From Bacteroidota bacterium (GTDB lineage Bacteria > Bacteroidota > Bacteroidia > Chitinophagales > Chitinophagaceae): a stretch of DNA of 21,342 nucleotides. The DNA is taken from NCBI GenBank assembly GCA_018267795.1, contig JAFDXS010000003.1:1-21342 (forward strand), given 5' to 3'. Shown piece by piece: positions 14,937 through 21,342 of the stretch (its first letter is position 1; every line of letters starts with the position of its first letter). Under the pieces are notes generated by a model. It did not search any database, was not told the origin of the DNA, and worked only from the letters and a program-made list of their open reading frames with translations. Position numbers and translations under genes: made by a program.

Positions 14937-14944
14937 TAACTTTG
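14937..14944 (+). promoter_or_regulatory. -7 promoter box for the UbiD-family gene
   Basis: TAACTTTG matches TAnnTTTG exactly and is followed by CAACCT and then the ATG at 14951. The start of transcription would fall at or next to the start codon. Confidence 0.55.
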
Positions 14945-14950
14945 CAACCT

Positions 14951-16861
14951 ATGGTACATAAATCGCTTCGCAGCTGGATTGAGACGTTGGAAAAGGCAGG
15001 AGAATTGGTGAGGATAAAAACATTTGTTGACCCGGTTTTAGAAATCTCTGAAATCACCGACAGGGTATCTAAAACACCCGATAGAAATAAAGCGCTGCTA
15101 TTCGAGAATACAGGTACCGATTTCCCTGTGCTCATCAATTCTATGGGCTCTGAGCGCCGCATGTGCCTGGCCTTAGGTGTTGATAAGCTGGATGATGTGA
15201 TTCATGACATAGAAAGCATTTTCAAAACATTGTCCGCTCCTAAAAGTGGCCTACTGGAAAAATTGGCAATGCTGCCACAACTGGGCAAGTTCGCCTCATG
15301 GATGCCTAAAGTAGTAGGCGGCCGCGGTGCCTGCCAGGAGGTAGTAATGAGTAAGCCAAACTTAGATCTTTTACCCATACTCAAATGCTGGCCTAAAGAT
15401 GGTGGGCGTTTTGTTACGCTCCCTGCCATACACACTAAAGATCCCAACACAGGCCAGCGCAATATAGGCATGTACCGCATGCAGGTGTTCTCTCCTGATA
15501 TGACAGGCATGCATTGGCACAAACACAAGGTTTCTGCAAGGCATTACAATGAATACAAAAAGCTGAACAAGCGCATGCCTGTAGCAGTAGCTTTAGGCGG
15601 CGACCCAATTTATACTTATGCTGCCACTGCCCCGCTTCCGGAAAATGTAGATGAATACATGTTGGCTGGCTTCCTCCGCAAAAAGCGTGTGGATCTCGTT
15701 AAGTGCATTACCCAACCGGAAATAGAAGTACCTGCAGATGCAGATTTCATTATAGAAGGTTATGTTGATCCGGGCGAAGAAATGGTATGGGAAGGCCCGT
15801 TCGGCGACCATACAGGTTATTATTCTTTACCTGACTGGTACCCGCGTTTCCATGTTACTGCTATCACGCATAGAAAGGATGCTGTTTATCCTGCTACTAT
15901 CGTTGGCATACCACCGCAGGAGGACGCATGGCTGGGCAAAGCTACAGAACGTATATTCCTTACACCTATCAAGATGACAATGGTGCCTGAAATAAAAGAT
16001 ATGAACATGCCAATAGAAGGCGTATTTCACAATCTGGTCATAACCACCATCAATAAAGAATATGCAGGCCAAGGACAAAAAGTAATGAATGCCATGTGGG
16101 GTGCAGGACAAATGATGTTCAATAAAATTCTTGTTCTTGCCGATGGCAATATCGATATCAATAATTACAAAGAACTCGCACAATACGTGTTCAATAATGT
16201 AAACCCCGCTACCGATATTTACTTTAGCCAGGGCCCTATGGATGTTTTAGATCATAGTTGTTCTAAGCTTGGCTTCGGTGGTAAAATGTGCATAGATGGC
16301 ACACGCAAATGGGAAGAAGAAATGTCTGAGCCACTACAGCCTTTTTCTCTTTCAAAAGATTTTTCTGCAGAAGCTTTACTTTCCCGGTTTTCTGAAATCA
16401 CAGGGATCAACGATAGTCTTGCACGCCTTTGGAATATCCCGGTGCTCTTTATCAGCATAAAGAAAGAAAGAACTAATCAGGTGCATGATGTACACGAACA
16501 GCTATCCGCATTACCTGCTTTACAGGGAATAAAGATGATACTATATGTCGAGCATACAGTGGATGTATCTGACATTGCTGATGCTCTTTGGCGTTTCTGC
16601 AATAATCTCGACCCTAAGCGCGATCATTTTTATAATAGCGGTAAAGCAAAAATTTTAGGTTTAGATGGCACCCGCAAAACAAAGGCCCTTGATGGCTTCG
16701 ACCGTCCATGGCCTAATATTATTGTAGCTGATGAAAGCACGATAGCATCAGTAGATAAAAAATGGCCGGAATTAAATCTTGGTCCACTTATTACATCGCC
16801 ATCGCTCAAACATCAAAATCAGATGTATGGTGAGGAAGCTGAAGTGAGTGAGCAGTTTTAG
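14951..16861 (+). CDS. UbiD family prenylated-FMN-dependent decarboxylase
   Basis: From the ATG at 14951 the product has 636 residues, the long UbiD type. An in-frame TTG at 14942 lies within the -7 box and is unlikely to be used. UbiD landmarks include Q-R-N-I-G-M-Y-R-M-Q (around 169-178), A-L-G-G-D-P near 214-219, and the acidic block E-G-Y-V-D-P-G-E-E ... E-G-P-F-G-D-H-T-G-Y-Y (about 269-291), which carries active-site Glu/Asp residues. Family knowledge: UbiD enzymes decarboxylate aromatic or unsaturated acids using prenyl-FMN made by UbiX. Bacteroidota copies are often annotated as menaquinone-biosynthesis decarboxylases, fitting a menaquinone-using lineage. No ubiX is in the window, so the substrate is unresolved. 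A nucleotidyltransferase gene follows after 116 bases. Confidence 0.9.
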   Translation: MVHKSLRSWIETLEKAGELVRIKTFVDPVLEISEITDRVSKTPDRNKALLFENTGTDFPVLINSMGSERRMCLALGVDKLDDVIHDIESIFKTLSAPKSGLLEKLAMLPQLGKFASWMPKVVGGRGACQEVVMSKPNLDLLPILKCWPKDGGRFVTLPAIHTKDPNTGQRNIGMYRMQVFSPDMTGMHWHKHKVSARHYNEYKKLNKRMPVAVALGGDPIYTYAATAPLPENVDEYMLAGFLRKKRVDLVKCITQPEIEVPADADFIIEGYVDPGEEMVWEGPFGDHTGYYSLPDWYPRFHVTAITHRKDAVYPATIVGIPPQEDAWLGKATERIFLTPIKMTMVPEIKDMNMPIEGVFHNLVITTINKEYAGQGQKVMNAMWGAGQMMFNKILVLADGNIDINNYKELAQYVFNNVNPATDIYFSQGPMDVLDHSCSKLGFGGKMCIDGTRKWEEEMSEPLQPFSLSKDFSAEALLSRFSEITGINDSLARLWNIPVLFISIKKERTNQVHDVHEQLSALPALQGIKMILYVEHTVDVSDIADALWRFCNNLDPKRDHFYNSGKAKILGLDGTRKTKALDGFDRPWPNIIVADESTIASVDKKWPELNLGPLITSPSLKHQNQMYGEEAEVSEQF

Positions 16862-16977
16862 AAGTTTTTGTTTCAGAAAAAAAATAAAATAATGCTATCC
16901 CTATTAAATTCACCCATATTTAAAAAGGGAAATAGCCGTTTTATAGTATTTTCACCCTCGGAAAAACATTTTAGTTT

Positions 16978-17976
16978 GTGAAAGCCATTATACCGGTAGC
17001 AGGAGCGGGCACTAAATTACGCCCATTAACATATACTCAGCCAAAGGCATTAATACCTATAGCTGGGAAAACCATTTTAAGTGTTATCGTTGATCAGTTG
17101 TTAGATGCTGGTGTTAAAGAGTTTGTCTTCGTCATTGGTTACCTGGGCGAAAAAATACAGCGTTACATAGCCAAAACTTACCCGAATTTATCTTATACCC
17201 TCGTCACCCAAAATGACCGTCGTGGCACGGGTCATGCTATATGGCTCACCCGCGACGCAGTGCAGGACGACGAAGTAATGATTGTGCTGGGCGATACTGT
17301 TTGCGACTACAATGTGCATGAGATCATAAATAGCAATGTATCTGAAATAGGGGTAAGAAAAGTGGATGACCCCCGCAGCTTTGGTGTAGCAGAGATAGAT
17401 GAGCACGACAGGGTACTGAAAGTAGTAGAGAAACCGCTTATCCCAAAGTCAAACATGGCGATGGTAGGCATTTACTACATCAAAGAAACAAAAGCATTAT
17501 TCAACGCGCTTGATAAGCACCTGCATAATCGTGCAGACGATGATGGCGAATATCATCTTACCAATGCCCTCCAGCACATGATTGAAAATGGTATTCCTTT
17601 CCAGGCTTTCCGTGTTAATAACTGGTTCGATTGTGGCAAGAAAGAAACTTTGCTTTCTACCAATGCTACTTTGCTGAAACAAATGAATGAAACAGATACC
17701 GAGCCTCAACCTTATCCGCAGGATACCAATGTTATCATTCCTCCGGTAAGCATAGCCGAAGGTTGCAAAATTCAACACTCTATTATTGGTCCCAATGTCA
17801 CTATTGGCGAGTTCACCACAATAGATTCTTCTATCATTAAAGACTCCATCATTGGTTCTTATGCCGAGCTCGAAGAGGTAGTATTGAAATCATCTATTAT
17901 TGGCAATGACGCCTATGTACGCGGACTTAGCCAAAGCCTCAACATTGGTGATAATACAGAAATAGATTTAGGATAA
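16978..17976 (+). CDS. Sugar-phosphate nucleotidyltransferase with left-handed beta-helix tail
   Basis: The 332-residue enzyme starts with GTG: the conserved first strand M-K-A-I-I-P-V-A-G begins exactly there and no ATG is nearby. The nucleotide loop is G-A-G-T-K13-L-R-P, with Lys where Arg is usual. Other expected sites are Q-P-K23, the metal-binding Asp in L-G-D106, E-K-P (151-153) and N-W-F-D218-C-G. From about 250 onward hexapeptide-like repeats (I-I-G-P-N-V-T-I-G ... S-I-I-G-S) form a beta-helix. Family knowledge: such enzymes join a sugar 1-phosphate to an NTP (glucose/mannose/thymidylyl types). The sequence alone does not decide the substrate. It converges on galE with 5 bases between stops. 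No hairpin terminator is seen after it. Confidence 0.87.
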   Translation: MKAIIPVAGAGTKLRPLTYTQPKALIPIAGKTILSVIVDQLLDAGVKEFVFVIGYLGEKIQRYIAKTYPNLSYTLVTQNDRRGTGHAIWLTRDAVQDDEVMIVLGDTVCDYNVHEIINSNVSEIGVRKVDDPRSFGVAEIDEHDRVLKVVEKPLIPKSNMAMVGIYYIKETKALFNALDKHLHNRADDDGEYHLTNALQHMIENGIPFQAFRVNNWFDCGKKETLLSTNATLLKQMNETDTEPQPYPQDTNVIIPPVSIAEGCKIQHSIIGPNVTIGEFTTIDSSIIKDSIIGSYAELEEVVLKSSIIGNDAYVRGLSQSLNIGDNTEIDLG

Positions 17977-17981
17977 TCCGC

Positions 17982-19028
17982 TTAGTTAAGCTGTATTTTT
18001 TCAGCTTCGCGCTTCAGGTATAGCTCCCAGCGCCATGCAGTGTCCATCATCTGGTCCAGGTCATACTTGGTTTCCCAGCCCAGTTTTGTTGCAGCTTTAT
18101 TGTTATTGGCATACACGGCCACCACATCTCCCGGCCGCCTTGCGCCTATTTTGTAATTCAATTTCTGTCCCGATACTTTTTCAAATGCAGCTATCAGTTC
18201 CAGTACGGTTACACCCTGTCCCGTACCCAGGTTAAAGACTTCGCAGTGTTCTGTATTTTTCCCATCCAGCATGTACTGCAATGCTTTGGTGTGTGCATTG
18301 GCTATATCCATTACATGTATATAGTCACGCACGCACGAGCCGTCACGGGTTGGGTAATCGCTGCCATACACTTGCATATCTTTCCTTTTACCTATAGCAG
18401 TTTGTGTTATTACCGGCACCAGGTTTTCTGGCACTTCCTGCAGTTCACCTATAGTAGCAGACATATGCGCCCCTACCGGGTTAAAATAGCGCAGCAGCAC
18501 TACATTGAATTTTTTATTAGGCACACAAAAATCAGCACATATCGCTTCCCCCATTTGCTTGGTGCGTGCATACGGCGATTCAGGTTCTTTCAGTTTGGCT
18601 TCTTCATTCACTGGCAACTCATCCGCATTCCCATATACCGAGCAGGATGATGAGAATACAAAATTTTGTACCCCATATTCCTTCGCACATTGCAATACAT
18701 TCACCAGGGAGTTTATATTATTCCTGAAATATTTTAGTGGTTCTCTTACAGACTCCGGTACAGATTTATATGCCGCAAAATGCACCACACCTACTATATC
18801 CGGATTTTCAATAAATATGGCTTCAGTATCTTCCAGGTCACAGAGGTTCACTTTATAGTTCTTCACGGTCTTCCCTACTATTTTCTCTACACCATGCAGC
18901 ATGCGCAGAGATCCTTTTGATAAGTCATCAACACATATCACATCAAACCCGTTTTCGATAAGGTCTACTATTGTGTGGCCGCCTATATAGCCACATCCAC
19001 CTGTAACCAGAATTTTCTTCTTTGCCAT
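17982..19028 (-). CDS. galE: UDP-glucose 4-epimerase
   Basis: GalE interconverts UDP-glucose and UDP-galactose using bound NAD+, supplying galactose for surface glycans or feeding the Leloir pathway. The 348-residue length is standard. The Rossmann loop G-G-C-G-Y-I-G-G (10-17), the NAD-binding D-D-L-S-K-G (34-39), Ser128 in S-S-S-C-S-V-Y-G and the catalytic Y153-x3-K157 are present, as is the C-terminal R-R-P-G-D-V-V-A-V-Y-A. Extended-SDR relatives with other UDP-sugars remain possible, but the match to GalE is close. The gene starts 23 bases after the ABC exporter stop and is probably cotranscribed with it. Confidence 0.94.
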   Translation of the reverse strand: MAKKKILVTGGCGYIGGHTIVDLIENGFDVICVDDLSKGSLRMLHGVEKIVGKTVKNYKVNLCDLEDTEAIFIENPDIVGVVHFAAYKSVPESVREPLKYFRNNINSLVNVLQCAKEYGVQNFVFSSSCSVYGNADELPVNEEAKLKEPESPYARTKQMGEAICADFCVPNKKFNVVLLRYFNPVGAHMSATIGELQEVPENLVPVITQTAIGKRKDMQVYGSDYPTRDGSCVRDYIHVMDIANAHTKALQYMLDGKNTEHCEVFNLGTGQGVTVLELIAAFEKVSGQKLNYKIGARRPGDVVAVYANNNKAATKLGWETKYDLDQMMDTAWRWELYLKREAEKIQLN

Positions 19029-19051
19029 AATCTATTGCAAATATACCGTAT

Positions 19052-20854
19052 CTATTTCACCTGCTGCATTTCTACAAGGCGTTTATATAGTCCGTCATGA
19101 TTTATTAACTCTGTGTGCGTGCCGCGCTCCATTATACGCCCTTTATCCAGCACTATTATTTCATCTGCATTCTGCACGGTCGAGAGGCGATGTGCTATCA
19201 CTACGCAGGTACGGTTTTTCATTAGTCCGTTTATAGCTTCCTGTACTATACGCTCACTCTTGGTATCCAGCGATGATGTTGCTTCGTCCAGTATCAGTAT
19301 CGGTGGGTTTTTCAGCATAGCTCTCGCTATAGTCACACGTTGGCGTTCACCTCCGCTCAGTCTGCTGCCCCTGTCGCCAGCTTCAGTTTCATACCCTTCC
19401 GGTTTCTGCATTATAAAATCATGTGCATGTGCTATGCGTGCCGCTTCTTCCACCCTTTCTTTCGTTGCACCACCAGTACCTAAGGTTATATTATTATAGA
19501 TAGTATCATTAAATAATATTGGCTCCTGGCCCACTACACCCATTAGCCTGCGCAGGTCATCTACTTTGCAATCCTTTACATTTATACCGTCTATCAGTAT
19601 TTCACCTTCACTCACATCGTGAAACCTTGGTATCAGGTCCACTAGTGTAGATTTACCCGCACCCGATGCCCCCACCAATGCAATCATTTTACCCTTAGGT
19701 ATAGCCAGGTTCACATTATCCAATATTTTCTTTTCCCCGTAGTAGAAGCTTACATTTTTTAGCTCTATCCCTTTCTCAAAGCTCTTTATCGATTTTGCAT
19801 CAGGTGCTTCTTTTATCGCATTCTCTACGCTTAGCAAGTGTTCTATACGGTCCAGTGCCGCAGTACCATTCTGTACATTAGAGAATGCAGAAGAAAGATT
19901 TTTAAACGGATTTATTATTTGCGTAAACAGGGCTATATAGGTAAGGAACCATTCACTGCCCAGGCTGTTAGAGTTAGATAGCACCAGGCTGCCGCCATAC
20001 CACAGTATCACGCTCACCACTATCACACCCATCGTCTCAGATAGCGGTGACGCCAATTCTTTACGTGCTGCTATTTTATTACGTGTACGAAACAGTAGGT
20101 TATTAATGCTCATAAAGCGCAGGTGCTGGTGTTTCTCCGCATTAAATGCCTTCACCACACGCATTCCTACCAGTGTTTCATCTATCAGCCCCAGCATATT
20201 GCCAAGTTGCTCCTGTGCTATATTCGATGACTTCCTTAATGACTTACTGATGCGGCCTATAATAAGCCCAGCCACTGGCAAAAATATAAACAGGAACAAA
20301 GTCAGCTGCAGGCTTATCTTAATCATTGCTCCCATGAAGAAAATAATCGTCAGCGGCTCACGGATAAATACTTCCAGCACACTCATTATCGACCATTCTA
20401 CCATGGTAATATCATTCGTCATGCGTGATATAAGGTCACCTTTGCGCTCTTCTGTAAAGAAGCCTATAGGCAGCGACAATGTTTTGGTGAACATGTCATC
20501 GCGCATTCTTCTCAGCACCGCATTGCGCAGCGGGTTCAGTATATATACAGATAAGTAAAGGAATAAATTCTTCAGTATGGTAAACACCACTACTATTATG
20601 CATATATATGCCAGTGCTGTTACCTTGCCCTGCTTTTGTATCGTATCCTGTACCATGCCGCTTATCTGCGACAGTATTCCGTTCGATTTATTATAGGTTT
20701 CTCCACCTTGCGAAAAAAGCACTTTCAGCACCGGTGCCAGCATACCCAGCGAGCATAGCGAGAATACTATTGCCAGCAGGTTGCTGAGAAAGTAAAATGC
20801 TATTTGCCCTTTATAATCTTTCAGATACCGCAGTATCCTTGTCATTTTCTTCAT
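19052..20854 (-). CDS. MsbA-like ABC exporter, fused membrane and ATPase domains
   Basis: A 600-residue half-transporter expected to act as a homodimer in the inner membrane. The N-terminal transmembrane domain (about 15-325) holds roughly six helices. The ATPase domain (about 363-600) has the A-loop region Y371-Y-G, Walker A G-A-S-G-A-G-K-S-T (395-403), Q-loop Gln443, signature L-S-G-G-E-R-Q (499-505), Walker B I-L-I-L-D-E (519-524), S-S-L-D and H-loop His555, all intact. Family knowledge: the MsbA/LptB-linked exporter class moves lipid A, lipid-linked sugars or drugs; the substrate is not decided by sequence. It lies 6 bases after cysS and 23 before galE. The galE neighbour hints at glycolipid or glycan export. 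Confidence 0.92.
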   Translation of the reverse strand: MKKMTRILRYLKDYKGQIAFYFLSNLLAIVFSLCSLGMLAPVLKVLFSQGGETYNKSNGILSQISGMVQDTIQKQGKVTALAYICIIVVVFTILKNLFLYLSVYILNPLRNAVLRRMRDDMFTKTLSLPIGFFTEERKGDLISRMTNDITMVEWSIMSVLEVFIREPLTIIFFMGAMIKISLQLTLFLFIFLPVAGLIIGRISKSLRKSSNIAQEQLGNMLGLIDETLVGMRVVKAFNAEKHQHLRFMSINNLLFRTRNKIAARKELASPLSETMGVIVVSVILWYGGSLVLSNSNSLGSEWFLTYIALFTQIINPFKNLSSAFSNVQNGTAALDRIEHLLSVENAIKEAPDAKSIKSFEKGIELKNVSFYYGEKKILDNVNLAIPKGKMIALVGASGAGKSTLVDLIPRFHDVSEGEILIDGINVKDCKVDDLRRLMGVVGQEPILFNDTIYNNITLGTGGATKERVEEAARIAHAHDFIMQKPEGYETEAGDRGSRLSGGERQRVTIARAMLKNPPILILDEATSSLDTKSERIVQEAINGLMKNRTCVVIAHRLSTVQNADEIIVLDKGRIMERGTHTELINHDGLYKRLVEMQQVK

Positions 20855-20860
20855 TCGTAT

Positions 20861-21342
20861 CTATTCTATTGTGTACGACATGCTACCATCTTTTTCATCC
20901 TTCAGCAGCACGCCTGCTTCAGCCAGCTTATTCCTTATCTGGTCAGATGTTGCAAAGTCTTTTCTCTTGCGTGCGTCTTTCCTTATTTCTATAAGCAGGC
21001 TCATCACTTGGTCCAGCTTATTGCTTTGTGCCGGTTGCAATCCTTGCAGCCCCAGTATATCTACCAGGTAAGTGTTAAATGTTTCCTGTAGCAGTTTAAA
21101 GGTTTCTTCCGACAAAGCATCTGCTTTTATCTGCCCACCCTTTATACTGTTTATAACAGGAGCAAGCTCAAATAAATTAGCGATCACCTTCGCGGTATTA
21201 AAGTCATCACTCATAAATTCGCCACACTCATTGCACCACTTCCTTACCTGCTCATCCAGCGCAGCATCGCTTGCTGTGCCATTACCTGTATGTTGTATTT
21301 TTTGCAGCACCTCGTATGCTTCCCACAGGCGGCGCAATGCCT
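20861..21342 (-). CDS. cysS: Cysteine--tRNA ligase, C-terminal part (5' end outside window)
   Basis: About 160 C-terminal residues of a protein normally near 490 long. The frame is open to the window edge, and the apparent start at 21337 is an internal TTG (Leu of the A-L-R-R-L-W-E-A-Y run). The DALR anticodon-binding domain is recognisable by F-M-S-D-D-F-N-T-A and F-E-L-A. The end shows the typical R-K-D-F-A-T-S-D-Q-I-R-N-K-L-A-E-A-G-V helix followed by L-K-D-E-K-D-G. The catalytic HIGH and KMSKS motifs and the zinc site lie outside the window. The gene leads a tight unit with the ABC exporter (6-base gap). Confidence 0.92.
   Translation of the reverse strand, partial: ALRRLWEAYEVLQKIQHTGNGTASDAALDEQVRKWCNECGEFMSDDFNTAKVIANLFELAPVINSIKGGQIKADALSEETFKLLQETFNTYLVDILGLQGLQPAQSNKLDQVMSLLIEIRKDARKRKDFATSDQIRNKLAEAGVLLKDEKDGSMSYTIE

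Noticed and set aside
14942..14944. TTG as start of the UbiD gene
   Set aside because: It lies within the -7 box; the ATG at 14951 follows at a spacing shared with the divergent gene.
16894..16936. Imperfect inverted repeat GCTATCCCT ... AGGGAAATAGC upstream of the nucleotidyltransferase
   Set aside because: Two short stems with a bulge and a long AT-rich loop; likely chance in an AT-rich spacer.
17980..17991. GCTTA-GT-TAAGC inverted repeat between the nucleotidyltransferase and galE, followed by a T run
   Set aside because: The 2-base loop and at most 5-bp AT-rich stem are too weak to call a terminator.

Overview
The window looks like a chromosomal segment from a member of the Bacteroidota, most probably Chitinophagaceae-like (the family is inferred, not proven). 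The sequence evidence is: a type IX secretion (T9SS) component (PorQ), a secreted aminopeptidase with a T9SS C-terminal sorting tail, a PorE-like TPR/PD40/OmpA envelope protein, a FabI of the Bacteroidota type, and repeated TAnnTTTG -7 promoter boxes with little sign of Shine-Dalgarno sequences. Nineteen protein genes are called; two run off the window ends. I see no tRNA, rRNA, CRISPR array, insertion sequence or phage gene. No gene-free stretch exceeds about 235 bases.

Layout. 1-2625 (+): the 3' part of an M16 peptidase gene, a TlpA-like thioredoxin and a FabK/nitronate monooxygenase-like flavoprotein, closed by a perfect hairpin. 2680-3864 (-): a DUF2130 coiled-coil protein with a nuclease-like fold. 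3953-8426 (+): a PorE-like protein, fabI, porQ and a small orphan gene. 8428-11175 (-): a secreted M1 aminopeptidase followed by a TerC-family membrane protein. 11408-12329 (+): a small membrane protein with a structured leader, then a LOG-family enzyme. 12326-14871 (-): a YiiX-like lipoprotein hydrolase, a DUF4878-like lipoprotein with its own promoter and terminator, and an SpmA-SpmB fusion. 14951-17976 (+): a UbiD-family decarboxylase and a sugar-nucleotidyltransferase. 17982-21342 (-): the 3' part of cysS, an MsbA-like ABC exporter and galE, closely spaced as an operon.

The genes are mostly housekeeping and cell-envelope functions: fatty acid elongation (FabI, possibly FabK), outer-membrane secretion and anchoring (PorQ, PorE-like protein, T9SS cargo), sugar nucleotides and export (nucleotidyltransferase, GalE, ABC exporter), and quinone-type decarboxylation (UbiD). 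I found no clear undescribed defence, mobile or biosynthetic system. The points most worth following up are the PorE-like/PorQ/T9SS-cargo grouping, two unrelated enoyl-ACP reductase candidates, promoter boxes lying only 6-7 bases before start codons, a structured leader before an orphan membrane protein, and convergent genes whose stop codons touch or overlap.
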